Assembly (NCBI GenBank): GCA_003280605.1
Contig: QCEM01000009.1
Coordinates: forward strand, 1 to 64,000
Source of the DNA: SAR116 cluster bacterium AG-355-O21
GTDB lineage: Bacteria; Pseudomonadota; Alphaproteobacteria; Thalassobaculales; Thalassobaculaceae
Direction: 5' to 3'
DNA: 64,000 nt
In this document: positions 47,928-55,836 of the stretch, piece after piece
Layout of the letters: each line of letters begins with the position of its first letter
Position numbering within the stretch: the first letter of the stretch is position 1
Notes under the pieces: model-generated
Told to the model about the DNA's origin: nothing
The model's database searches: none
What the model saw: only the letters and a program-made list of their open reading frames with translations
Translations under genes and position numbers: made by a program

Positions 47928-48301
47928 TCGACCGGCAGCAAAGCGGCGGCAACCAGCCGACCTTCAGAAAGCAGGACATTATAGGTCCGGCAGGCGGCAC
48001 CTGTATCCATGGCGTCACACACCAGCCCCTTTGCGCGCAATTCCGCGCGCAAGCTTGGGGCCAGCATCTGCCCTCGCTGGCCACAACCGATTAACACCAC
48101 ATCAGGCGGCGGTGACAATTGCCAGAGCGGCTCAAAATCCATCAGGGTAAAGGCAGCAGGGTCAGCCGGCGACCAGGGCTGACAGCTCTCAGGACAAACA
48201 ATCACCGCATGATCATAGCGTTCACCGGTAATGGTGAAGCCGCCATCGCCATAACCGGCGATGACCTGTAAACCTTCGGCAACCATTGGGGTTACGTCCA
48301 T
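47924..48301 (-). CDS. Mth938/DUF498-domain protein (NDUFAF3-like)
   Basis: A 125-residue protein of the Mth938-like (DUF498) family, whose mitochondrial member NDUFAF3 helps assemble complex I. It shows AGYGDGGFTITGERYDHAVIVCPES, then VVLIGCGQRGQMLAPSLRAELRAKGLVCDAMDTGAACRTYNVLLSEGRLVAAALLPVD, closely matching the family end with the CRTYN motif. It lies immediately downstream of secF, as in other alphaproteobacteria, and its end abuts the convergent hpnD stop with a 4-base overlap. Confidence 0.9.
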   Translation of the reverse strand: MDVTPMVAEGLQVIAGYGDGGFTITGERYDHAVIVCPESCQPWSPADPAAFTLMDFEPLWQLSPPPDVVLIGCGQRGQMLAPSLRAELRAKGLVCDAMDTGAACRTYNVLLSEGRLVAAALLPVD

Positions 48302-48340
48302 GGACAGCTCCTTTTGCTCAGCCGCACAGAAGGCCGCCGC

Positions 48341-49300
48341 TTAGCTTTCGTCCTCGGCAATGTTGCGCTCATATTCGGGGACCAACTTATCGTCGGTATC
48401 GCCGCCACGATGCAGGTTCACATACATCAGCACCGGCACGGCGATGAAGATCGACGAATAGGTGCCGATGCAGACTCCCCAAATCATCGCCAATGCAAAA
48501 TCCGCAAGCACCGCACCGCCGAAGAAGAAGATTGCCAACAATGCCAACAGGGTCGTCACAGAGGTCATCACGGTTCGCGACAAGGTGTCATTGATGGACA
48601 GGTTAAGCACCCAAGCAATCGGCTTTTTCTTATACTTACGAAGATTTTCCCGAACCCGGTCAAAAACCACCACGGAATCATTGATGGAATATCCTGCAAT
48701 GGTCAAAATAGCGGCCACGGTGGCCAAGTTGAATTCGTGTCCGATCAGGGCAAACAGGCCAATTGTGGTGATCACATCATGCATCAGCGCGACAATCGCC
48801 CCCATGCCGAACTGCCATTCAAAACGGAACCAAATGTAAACCAGGATTGAGCCAAGGGCGAAAAGCACCGCCATGATCCCGGCTTCGATCAATTCGGCAC
48901 CAACTGTCGGGCCAACGAATTCCGCACGTCGATAGCTGTAACCATCACCAAGTTTGGCTTTGACCGTTTCGATCGCCGCCAATTGTTGTTTTTCGTCACC
49001 TTCTTGGCGCTGCACCCGAATGAGCACATCGCGGGGGCCGCCGAACTCCTGTATTGACACTTCGCCGAGGTTTAAAGCGCCAAGTTCGGCGCGCATTGCA
49101 GGCAAATCCGCCTGATCATCGGCGGTGCGCACTTCCAACAAAATGCCGCCGCGGAAATCAATCCCGAAATTCAAACCAATGGTGATGTATGAGAGCGCCG
49201 AGCCGATCACCAAAAACAATGACAGCGCAAAGGCGAGCCGACGAAAGCCAATGAATTCAATGGCTGTATTACTGGGCACCAGACGTAAAGGTTTCAACAT
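48341..49300 (-). CDS. secF: protein translocase subunit SecF
   Basis: SecF works with SecD to drive late steps of Sec export using the proton gradient. The 319-residue protein has six hydrophobic helices, the N-terminal GLNFGIDFRGGILLEV (the D-F-x-G-G-x motif), a periplasmic loop, and the second-half motifs MHDVITTIGLFALIGHEFNLATVAAILTIAGYSINDSVVVFDRVREN and TLSRTVMTSVTTLLALLAIFFFGG. It follows secD by 13 bases. Confidence 0.97.
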   Translation of the reverse strand: MLKPLRLVPSNTAIEFIGFRRLAFALSLFLVIGSALSYITIGLNFGIDFRGGILLEVRTADDQADLPAMRAELGALNLGEVSIQEFGGPRDVLIRVQRQEGDEKQQLAAIETVKAKLGDGYSYRRAEFVGPTVGAELIEAGIMAVLFALGSILVYIWFRFEWQFGMGAIVALMHDVITTIGLFALIGHEFNLATVAAILTIAGYSINDSVVVFDRVRENLRKYKKKPIAWVLNLSINDTLSRTVMTSVTTLLALLAIFFFGGAVLADFALAMIWGVCIGTYSSIFIAVPVLMYVNLHRGGDTDDKLVPEYERNIAEDES

Positions 49301-49313
49301 TGCCCCGGCCCTC

Positions 49314-50882
49314 CTATAGGTCTAGCTCGGTTGGACGGCGACGGCGCAGCCACTGCACCACCATCAACCGGGTCAACATGATCGCTGTGAACATCGAGGT
49401 CAAAATACCAATCGCGAGGGTGACCGCAAATCCCCGAATGGGCCCTGATCCGAAGCTGTATAAGAAGACGGCGGCGAACAAGGTTGTCAGATTACTATCA
49501 ATAATCGTCGTTAACGCCCGCTGATAACCGATTTCGACCGCATTGAACGGCGATCTGCCGTATCTTACTTCCTCGCGGATCCGCTCAAAAATCAGCACAT
49601 TGGCATCAACCGCCATGCCGATCGTCAAAATGATCCCTGCGATCCCCGGCAGGGTCAGCGTTGCTTGCAGCAAGGAAAGCACCGCTAAAATCAAGACGAC
49701 GTTAAAGAACAAGGCAATATCGGCCATGATCCCGAACCGCCCATAGGTCACGATCATAAAGCCGATCACCAGAACCATACCGATGATGCTGGCGGTTTCA
49801 CCGGCGGCAATGGAATCCTTGCCAAGCCCGGGTCCGACGGTCCGTTCTTCGACAACCCGCAACGGCGCCGGCAAGGCCCCTGCCCGCAACAGCAAGGCCA
49901 GGTCTTGGGCCTCGGCGACCGAAAAATCACCGGTAATCTGTGCGGTGCCGCCTAAAATCGGCTCATTAATGACCGGTGCGCTGATGACTTTACCATCTAG
50001 GACAATGGCAAATGGTCGGTTGACGTTTTCCTGGGTCGCGCGGCCAAATTGCCGGGCGCCAACTTGGTCAAAGCGGATAAAAACCGCCGACCGGTTGTTT
50101 TGATCAAAGCCTGAACTGGCGTCAACCAACCGGTCGCCGCTGACCATGATCCGACGGCGAACCACATAATGACTTGGCCCTGTTTGCGGGTCTTCTCCCG
50201 GCAGCAAACGCGATCCAGGAGGCACCCGGCCAGCCAGTGCATCCTCGACGGAGGCTTGTATATCGACCATTTGGAAGGTCAGTTTTGCGGTTTTTCCAAG
50301 CAATGACTTGATCCGGTCAGGATCATCAATCCCTGGCAATTGCACCACAATGCGATTTTTGCCTTGGCGTTGAATGGTCGGCTCACGGGTGCCTGTCTCG
50401 TCGATCCGCCGGCGCACAATCTCAATCGATTGCACCAGCGCCCGATCTTTCAGCTCCTGCACCAAGACATCGCTCAGGGCAACCTCGGCAGCGGTTCCAT
50501 CAATCGCCGCATCGGCCTGGCTGTCAACGCTGCGAATGGCCGTCAAAGCCCGCTCACGATCATTGGCGTTGCGAAGCTGGAATGTCACCGCCTGATCGCT
50601 GACACCAAGATTGGTATAGCCGATCTTCGCCCGCCGCAAGGCTCGCCGGGTGTCATCCTGAATGGCCTCAAGACGTTCACGGACAACAACATCGGTTTCA
50701 ACTTGCAGCAGCAAATGCGAGCCACCGCGCAAATCAAGTCCTAAATTAATGGTCTGACCAGGCAACCATCGCGGCCAGTCTTCGCTTACACGCAGATTGG
50801 CCACATTGGGAACCGCATAAGCTAATCCCAGCGCGCATACCACGGCGACCAGAACCATTTTCCACGCTGGGAACTGAAGCAT
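49314..50882 (-). CDS. secD: protein translocase subunit SecD
   Basis: SecD is the larger partner of SecF in the Sec accessory complex. The 522-residue protein has the first helix MVLVAVVCALGLAYAV, the motif LGLDLRGGSHLLLQVETD, a large periplasmic P1 domain with RRIDETGTREPTIQRQGKNRIVVQLPG, and five further helices. These include GIAGIILTIGMAVDANVLIFERIREEV and TALVDSNLTTLF-like IIDSNLTTLFAAVFLYSFGSGPIRGFAVTLAIGI. yajC lies 40 bases upstream and secF 13 downstream, the usual operon. Confidence 0.97.
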   Translation of the reverse strand: MLQFPAWKMVLVAVVCALGLAYAVPNVANLRVSEDWPRWLPGQTINLGLDLRGGSHLLLQVETDVVVRERLEAIQDDTRRALRRAKIGYTNLGVSDQAVTFQLRNANDRERALTAIRSVDSQADAAIDGTAAEVALSDVLVQELKDRALVQSIEIVRRRIDETGTREPTIQRQGKNRIVVQLPGIDDPDRIKSLLGKTAKLTFQMVDIQASVEDALAGRVPPGSRLLPGEDPQTGPSHYVVRRRIMVSGDRLVDASSGFDQNNRSAVFIRFDQVGARQFGRATQENVNRPFAIVLDGKVISAPVINEPILGGTAQITGDFSVAEAQDLALLLRAGALPAPLRVVEERTVGPGLGKDSIAAGETASIIGMVLVIGFMIVTYGRFGIMADIALFFNVVLILAVLSLLQATLTLPGIAGIILTIGMAVDANVLIFERIREEVRYGRSPFNAVEIGYQRALTTIIDSNLTTLFAAVFLYSFGSGPIRGFAVTLAIGILTSMFTAIMLTRLMVVQWLRRRRPTELDL

Positions 50883-50922
50883 CTTATGTAACGCCTACGT
50901 TTGTATTGCCGACATGCGAACC

Positions 50923-51276
50923 TTATTTAGATTTGCTGTCGTCTTTGGAATCATTCACCGGCTCAGAGCGTGAGACCACTTCGGCAATCATCGAGCGCCG
51001 CACGTCAACGACAACACCTTCGGCGACTTCCAGTTTCACTGTGTCGTCATTATCATTGACCTTGGTGACGGTGCCAAGAATACCACCACTGGTCACAACC
51101 CGGTCTTTGCGGCGAATTTTCGAAAGCATTTCTTTGTGCTCTTTGACTTTTTTCTGCTGTGGGCGAATCAGCAAAAAATAGAAAACCACAAAAATCAGCA
51201 CCAATGGGGCCAAACTTAGAATATCGAAACCGCCAGCACCCCCGGCAGCCTGTGCATAAGCAGGTGAAATCAGCAT
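50923..51276 (-). CDS. yajC: Sec translocon accessory protein YajC
   Basis: A 117-residue membrane protein, the first gene of the yajC-secD-secF operon. One hydrophobic helix at about 18-38 (ILSLAPLVLIFVVFYFLLIRPQQKKVKEH) carries the diagnostic RPQQK motif, followed by the KxGDxVxTxGGIxG-like segment KIRRKDRVVTSGGILGTVTKV. The C-terminal tail is acidic and lysine-rich. YajC joins SecD and SecF in the inner membrane. Confidence 0.95.
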   Translation of the reverse strand: MLISPAYAQAAGGAGGFDILSLAPLVLIFVVFYFLLIRPQQKKVKEHKEMLSKIRRKDRVVTSGGILGTVTKVNDNDDTVKLEVAEGVVVDVRRSMIAEVVSRSEPVNDSKDDSKSK

Positions 51277-51455
51277 CCAAAGTCCTCCAGACCGATAGCG
51301 GTCATTAATTAGTTAGGCTTGCACGGCCTGGCCGCGATAACCCCTGTAAAACCGCGGCGACTATACCTTGACCGAGCCGAAATGCAATCCTACTTGCACA
51401 AGGCTTGCCGGCCCCCACGAGATTTGTCAGGCTGGCCGTTACACAGCCAAATTAA

Positions 51456-51995
51456 ATGGTCGCACGGGTTATGAGCGTTCTATCAGATATTGCCCATAAA
51501 CAGGAAATTTGCCGGGAAATTTTAACCACCCTGCCAGGCTACGGGCAGGACCACGCAGCATTAGACGCACGAATTACCGCCATCGCGCCGCTAGATGTGT
51601 TTATTGAGTTCGACGGCGATGCGGCCCTTGGATTTATTGCCCTGAAAGCGCATAGCCCAATCCATATCGAAATTTATCTTTTGGCGGTGCGCCGAGCCGC
51701 CCAGCGCCAAGGGATTGGTAGCCGCCTTCTGGCTGCGGCCGAAGCCTTCGGCCAAGATCACGGGGCGGATTATTTAAGCGTGCAAGCTGTGCCGGCTCAG
51801 CAGACGGTCCGGGTTTTTGCGAAAACAGATGCATTCTTACGCGCACGTGGCTTCGCCGACTTCATGTCCATTCCCAATGACACCGACGGCGATAGACCGG
51901 GATTGCAAATGCTAAAACACATCAAACAACGACATTTTTTGAGCAAATTACAAAAACGATGCCAGATGTGGTGCCGCCGTCTGTGGTGTCTTTGA
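51456..51995 (+). CDS. GNAT-family N-acetyltransferase
   Basis: A 179-residue acetyl-CoA-dependent acetyltransferase. The acetyl-CoA binding motif A appears as LLAVRRAAQRQGIGSRLLAAAEAFG (about 72-96), containing the Q/RxxGxG/A pattern QRQGIGS. The following YLSVQAVPAQQTVRVFAKTDAFLRARGF fits motif B. The last 35 residues are basic and cysteine-bearing and may not be conserved. The ATG at 51471 is an alternative start. Substrate unknown. It stands alone, divergent from yajC. Confidence 0.8.
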   Translation: MVARVMSVLSDIAHKQEICREILTTLPGYGQDHAALDARITAIAPLDVFIEFDGDAALGFIALKAHSPIHIEIYLLAVRRAAQRQGIGSRLLAAAEAFGQDHGADYLSVQAVPAQQTVRVFAKTDAFLRARGFADFMSIPNDTDGDRPGLQMLKHIKQRHFLSKLQKRCQMWCRRLWCL

Positions 51996-52037
51996 AAATC
52001 TGTGGGCGGCAAGAACAACCAGTTAGAGCGATCGCCG

Positions 52038-52283
52038 TCAGACCAGGCAGCGAAAATCAGCCGTTAATTCCTGGCCGTCGAAATCAATATGCACCACATT
52101 CAGACCATGCCGCCGGCACCAAACCTGCAGCCCACGGTCCGTAAAACCAACACCAAGCCGGGTATAGTCCTGCAAAGAGCGGCTATCGGTCTGCCCGGCT
52201 AGAAACTCTCGACTGCACCGATCGCAAACAATCTGTTGCTGGATTTGCAGCGTGAGAAGGGAAACATCGTTTGCCATCCGCAT
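52038..52283 (-). CDS. conserved small protein with CxxC motif
   Basis: An 81-residue protein. It has CDRC near residue 20 and VWCRRHGLNVVHIDFDGQE near 54-72, a pattern of a small metal-binding or regulatory protein. I recognise this as resembling conserved hypothetical proteins in proteobacteria but cannot name a function. In-frame starts at 52283 and 52277 are close. It is convergent with the acetyltransferase. Coding status rests on protein-like composition and the paired cysteines, not on a family match I can verify. Confidence 0.6.
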   Translation of the reverse strand: MRMANDVSLLTLQIQQQIVCDRCSREFLAGQTDSRSLQDYTRLGVGFTDRGLQVWCRRHGLNVVHIDFDGQELTADFRCLV

Positions 52284-52414
52284 CGTTCAAGTCCTGTAAA
52301 CGCTGGTCGTATCATTACTCTAACAATCGATCTTCATACCAGCTCTGACCGCGCTCAATGGCGGCCCCGCAGCACCGCGCTGTCAATCACTTTGAAAAGG
52401 CGGTTTTTCGCATC

Positions 52415-52440
52415 AAAAAAGGGAGGCTTTGAGGCCTCCC
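52415..52440 (-). terminator. strong Rho-independent terminator of the 25-codon gene
   Basis: On the minus strand GGGAGGC (52440-52434), loop CTCAAA and GCCTCCC (52427-52421) form a perfect 7-bp GC-rich stem followed by T6 (52420-52415). On the plus strand it also ends with TTTT, so it may work in both directions. It lies 50 bases after the stop of the small gene at 52490-52567. Confidence 0.8.
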
Positions 52441-52489
52441 TTTTCCGTGATCTCGCGATCTCATAAAAGTAGCTCAAAGAATTGACGTT

Positions 52490-52567
52490 TTAGTGCGCCT
52501 GAAGGTTAACCCATGCTGCACGAAAAACATCACCACTCTTAGAGACCAGGCGTATATCACTCGACAT
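52490..52567 (-). CDS. candidate 25-residue small protein gene
   Basis: ATG 52567 begins a 25-codon frame (MSSDIRLV...AWVNLQAH, TAA at 52490). It is preceded by AAGGAGGTGATCC (52581-52569), a 13-base match to the complement of the 16S rRNA 3' end, with the GGAGG core about seven bases from the ATG. An extended -10 lies at 52613-52605 and a strong terminator at 52415-52440, so the unit looks like a complete monocistronic gene. The peptide has mixed charge and one tryptophan and no membrane segment; I do not recognise the family. A longer overlapping frame on the same strand (start 52791) has no such signals. Confidence 0.5.
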   Translation of the reverse strand: MSSDIRLVSKSGDVFRAAWVNLQAH

Positions 52568-52592
52568 TGGATCACCTCCTTCCATAAAATTG

Positions 52593-52603
52593 AAACCAGG
52601 TTT
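52593..52603. promoter_or_regulatory. possible operator dyad AAACCAGGTTT
   Basis: An 11-bp dyad, AAACC-A-GGTTT, sits at the predicted transcription start of the 25-codon gene just downstream of its -10. Its placement suits a repressor site, but no known regulator consensus is recognised. Confidence 0.3.
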
Positions 52604-52604
52604 G

Positions 52605-52613
52605 AGGATAGCA
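52605..52613 (-). promoter_or_regulatory. extended -10 promoter of the 25-codon gene
   Basis: On the minus strand TGC-TATCCT (52613-52605) is an extended -10 element. No good -35 is seen at 16-18 bases. Transcription would begin near 52598, giving a transcript of about 180 nt ending at the terminator near 52415. Confidence 0.45.
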
Positions 52614-52896
52614 CATTTTTGTCCCGGCGCGAGCCATGATTTTCAGCCTCCAACACTGTTTTGGACCGCTGAAAGAAATTTTCTAAAAAGACCTTTTTCC
52701 AATAGGTTACGGCGCATCGCTGGGTTTTCGGTTGTACGCTCTGCAGCTCATTAATCAGCATTTGACCGCATGCACGCCAAAGCCTGCCCACTTAAACCCA
52801 TGAGCGCAAACGATTCGCCTAAAAAGGTCGTAAACCTTGCGCAAACACGTTCCCCTAAACAGCTTAACGACATCCCTTTATGGGCAAAACACAGCA

Positions 52897-53766
52897 TTAT
52901 TTATGGCGTTGCCGGGCAAGCACGGGGGAAATAAAAGCCTGATAGGCTTCAAAGTCGTCAATTTTGCGACCTAACCGTTCAACCCAGGTCGGGACAGCAC
53001 CAAAGCAAGCAAACATATGGACCGTTGAGAACTTAAAATAAGGATCGTCGTCGCCCATGCCGCGGCGATCAACAATGGCAAGAACGGCAGCAAACTGCGT
53101 CACTCCATAGGGCTTTAAAAATTCCATACATTTTTCAATGGTGGACGGACGGTCGGCTTCATAGGAGATAATGAGATCGCTGCGAAACAAACTTGTTGCG
53201 CCTTGGATGACCTCAAATTCACCGCCTTCGGTGTCAATTTTCAGCAACCGCGGGCGGGCACCACTGCCCGCAAAGAATTGATCGATCGAGACCTGCGCAA
53301 TCAGCGCGCCAGTGTCCTGGTTACCGATTTGTGTCGCACCAAAATTAAATTGTCGGTCGAGTGCAATATTCGGTGCTCTCAGAAATTTATTATCCACACC
53401 GACGGCGAAGTTAAAAACCTCCACGGCATCAAAATCAGCCAGATTTTGCACCGCCAGTTGCGCATATTCGCGGATCGGCTCAAAGCCAATAATGCGCACA
53501 TCGGGACGTCTTTTTTTCAAGAAAAAGGAAATTGCGCCGATATTCATACCGACATCAACGAAAAGATCGCCGTCGTTGAGGATATCATCATAAACCTTCA
53601 ACTCACCAAAACCATAATTTCCGGTGTCTTTGATGGTTTTCGAGACCCCCGTATCATTTGCGAAAATACAAAACCGATGATCGCCGATATGGACTTTTTC
53701 AATATTCTTCATCGTAAATACCCAGGAATACAAATCACCTTTGGCGGGCGGCGTGAAAACCAACAT
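52897..53766 (-). CDS. FkbM-family SAM-dependent methyltransferase
   Basis: A 289-residue FkbM-type methyltransferase, often acting on sugars or polyketides. Core features are LFVDVGMNIGAISFFLKKRRPDVRIIGFEPI (SAM motif I DVGMNIGA, about 92-122) and PRLLKIDTEGGEFEVIQGATSLF (the KIDTEGGE motif, about 193-215), followed by IISYEADRPS. AAAGGGGGC precedes the ATG at 53766. It shares family with the AT-rich gene at 54985 but has normal local base composition. Substrate unknown. Confidence 0.88.
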   Translation of the reverse strand: MLVFTPPAKGDLYSWVFTMKNIEKVHIGDHRFCIFANDTGVSKTIKDTGNYGFGELKVYDDILNDGDLFVDVGMNIGAISFFLKKRRPDVRIIGFEPIREYAQLAVQNLADFDAVEVFNFAVGVDNKFLRAPNIALDRQFNFGATQIGNQDTGALIAQVSIDQFFAGSGARPRLLKIDTEGGEFEVIQGATSLFRSDLIISYEADRPSTIEKCMEFLKPYGVTQFAAVLAIVDRRGMGDDDPYFKFSTVHMFACFGAVPTWVERLGRKIDDFEAYQAFISPVLARQRHK

Positions 53767-54091
53767 ATGCCCCCTTTATATAGATGTCGGCCCGGCCGGT
53801 AAATCCTGAATCCCATCATCAATGGGAGCGTATATCGCGCTAAAAAATGCCGATCGTCCTTGGGTCTTAAAATTATGCACCCCGTCCCGGAGCAACGTCA
53901 TTGCCGTCGCCATCGGCCACCGGTGAAGGCTGTCGGTGCCGCAGTACCGGCAGATGACGTAGCGGATTTTTGATTTTGGTATTCCAAATTCTAAATTCCA
54001 TTGACAGCGTGTAAATACCACTTATGGTTGTCTTAATCATAACCCCACAGGTTGATTAAAGACCGCATGCTCTCGTGTAGAAAGGGAGAAA
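53767..54091. other. 325-base divergent intergenic stretch, FkbM to tctC remnant
   Basis: Holds the tctC promoter (54001-54028). A minus-strand frame runs from GTG 54021 to TAA 53776, ending 9 bases before the FkbM ATG. Its product of 81 residues contains ICRYCGTDSLHRWP (CxxC), so a small co-transcribed gene is possible, but with no ribosome site or recognised family I leave it uncalled. Confidence 0.4.
54001..54028 (+). promoter_or_regulatory. promoter of the truncated tctC gene
   Basis: TTGACA at 54001-54006, a 16-base spacer and TATGGT at 54023-54028 make a good sigma-70-type promoter. Transcription would start near 54035, about 57 bases before the tctC ATG. It shows that the 5' regulatory end of the truncated gene is intact. 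Confidence 0.55.
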
Positions 54092-54628
54092 GTGATGACA
54101 ACAATCAGATTTAGCAGTCTTGCCCTTGCAACGGCCATGGTTTTTCACTTTGGTGCCGCGCAGGCCGATGAATTCCCCTCGAAAACCATTGAAGTTGTGA
54201 CCCATGCCGGTAACGGTGGCGGAACGGATGTCACAACGCGGATGATGATGTTACGTGCCCGCCGTGTTTTGAAACAGGATATGGTTGTTTTAAATAAAAA
54301 AGACGGTGGCGGCGCGGCGGCGCTTGAGTATTATAAAACCGTCCCCGCCGATGGTTATACGATCTTAACCTTTACCGTTGGCCATGCAGCCGTCATGGCG
54401 AAGGGCCAGGGTGGCATGGCCATTACCGACCTGCGGCCGATTGCCCGCGGCACCGATGATCCACAAATTTTAATGACGAAATGCGGCACGTATGACGATG
54501 CAAAGGATTTTATCGCCCAACAAAAGCAAGAGCCGATCACCTATGGCGTGACTCACCTTGGCAATATCGACGATGTCTCCGCTTTCATGTTTGCCACAAA
54601 TAGGCCTCCATGTAGGACATTCATTTAA
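54092..54628 (+). pseudogene. tctC: tripartite tricarboxylate transporter binding protein, 3'-truncated
   Basis: TctC-type proteins bind carboxylates in the periplasm for TctAB uptake and are about 320 residues long. This one has a signal peptide (TTIRFSSLALATAMVFHFGAAQADE) and the family opening FPSKTIEVVTHAGNGGGTDVTTRMM, DGYTILTFTVGHAAVM and ITDLRPIARGTDDPQILMTK. Homology ends near residue 170 at AFMFATN, where the sequence becomes AT-rich and a stop follows after eight unrelated residues. It is thus missing its second lobe and is probably non-functional. GGGAGAAAG precedes the ATG. No tctA or tctB is near. Confidence 0.85.
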
Positions 54629-54984
54629 CCATTTTTTAATGTGTTCTTTTCATTTACCGCAACAGCACCAAAGAGCTGGAACCGAACACAGAACTACGAA
54701 AAATATCTTGACATTAAACTATTAAACAAACCTATCCGCCAACCGATCCTACTATTCAAATTGTCATCCGCTATCCACAAATACCCATAAGACATTAATA
54801 TGGCGGTGTTAGATAAAATCTTACGACAGGTTGAAAGCTGAGATGGTAGAGATTCCGCGACAGGTAGTTGACTCTAAGAAGAACGAACGTGCTAATGCAC
54901 TGAAATATGTAAAGTGCCTTTGCAAAGAGGTTGGCTTTAATGCTGGATGTTGAAAGGCTCTCTAGATAAAGGAAGGGGTCAATT
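54629..54984. other. 356-base AT-rich stretch left of the second FkbM gene
   Basis: No supported gene. A 36-codon frame (54843-54953, starting MVEIPRQVVDSKK) and a 13-codon frame beginning MAVLDKILRQVES (about 54800) are present; both are too short to identify and may be remnants. TTGACA occurs at 54708 but without a good -10. Confidence 0.4.
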
Positions 54985-55836
54985 GTGAAATATAGCTCGA
55001 GTTCAAAGAGATTTTTTCAGCAGATTCTCTATTATATAAATCGGTATTACTCGGAAAAACACATTAAAGACCATATACCTATTACAGGTCTGTCATTTGA
55101 TGCAATACATCACCACATCAACATATATGGAACCTATGAGAAGCTAGAATTAGATATCATTAGTGAATTTTTAGATAAAAATATGACAAAATTCAATATT
55201 GCTTTGGATGTGGGAGCAAATATTGGAAATTATACTGTTCGTTTCTTAGCACCAAAATTCGAAAAAGTATATTGCTACGAACCAAATAAAGTCGCATTTG
55301 ATCTTTTGTCTATAAATACAATACCGCTAAGCAATGTTGTTTATTTTAAATTTGGCTTAAGTGAAAAAAGTGCCGAATTAAATTTAAAAGAAAATAAAAC
55401 AAATATCGGAGCCTCATTAATCATTTCCAATAACAGCTCAAACAGTTCTGACGATGTATATAAAAAAATTCAAGTACGCTCCTTAGAAGATGAAAATGTC
55501 AACGGGCCAGTAAGCTTAATAAAATTAGATATTGAAGGTCATGAAATTTATTTTCTAAAGGGCGCTGCTGCGACAATTAAAAGAGATAAACCTACGATAT
55601 TGTTTGAAGAAGGATTAATCGATGAAAGTGGTAGTTCAGTGGTAATTGATTACCTTAGAGATCTTAATTATGAATTCTTTACTGTTAGTGAAAATTTCTA
55701 TTTTGGTGACTCAAAAATTCAAAGATTAGCACGATACCTTCTCCAAGATATTTTTGGAATCAAAGCTAGGATTGTGAAAACTGAAAAATTTAGCAAAAGG
55801 TTTCATCACCTAATAATTGCAAAACCGAAAGATTGA
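54985..55836 (+). CDS. FkbM-family methyltransferase, AT-rich, probably transferred
   Basis: A 283-residue SAM-dependent methyltransferase of the FkbM family. Motif I is NIALDVGANIGNYTVRFLAPKFEKVYCYEPN (about 71-101), followed by VSLIKLDIEGHEIYFLKGAA (KLDIEGHE, about 170-189) and ILFEEGL. GTG 54985 is preceded by GGAAGGGG and gives the natural N-terminus. The gene is clearly AT-rich with AAA and ATA codons, unlike surrounding genes, indicating acquisition from a low-GC donor. Such genes commonly modify surface glycans; its target here is unknown. It stands alone in the island. Confidence 0.88.
   Translation: MKYSSSSKRFFQQILYYINRYYSEKHIKDHIPITGLSFDAIHHHINIYGTYEKLELDIISEFLDKNMTKFNIALDVGANIGNYTVRFLAPKFEKVYCYEPNKVAFDLLSINTIPLSNVVYFKFGLSEKSAELNLKENKTNIGASLIISNNSSNSSDDVYKKIQVRSLEDENVNGPVSLIKLDIEGHEIYFLKGAAATIKRDKPTILFEEGLIDESGSSVVIDYLRDLNYEFFTVSENFYFGDSKIQRLARYLLQDIFGIKARIVKTEKFSKRFHHLIIAKPKD

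Larger units (their letters stand above)
52568..52896. other. 329-base stretch upstream of the small gene
   Basis: The left part holds the leader and promoter of the 25-codon gene. The right part, up to the FkbM stop at 52897, has no supported gene. A 44-codon plus-strand frame starts at 52800 without a ribosome site and runs into the FkbM 3' end. I see no terminator for the FkbM gene. Confidence 0.4.

Noticed and set aside
52566-52581. Plus-strand match to the 16S rRNA 3' end (TTGGATCACCTCCTT)
   Set aside because: The match is about 15 bases and flanks do not continue into 16S. Read on the minus strand it is a Shine-Dalgarno fully complementary to the 16S tail.
52800-52934. 44-codon plus-strand frame
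   Set aside because: No ribosome site; the end overlaps the FkbM 3' region and no relative is recognised.
54799-54840. SecA-like N-terminus (MAVLDKILR)
   Set aside because: Only nine residues agree and a stop follows after four more codons. Chance similarity is more likely.
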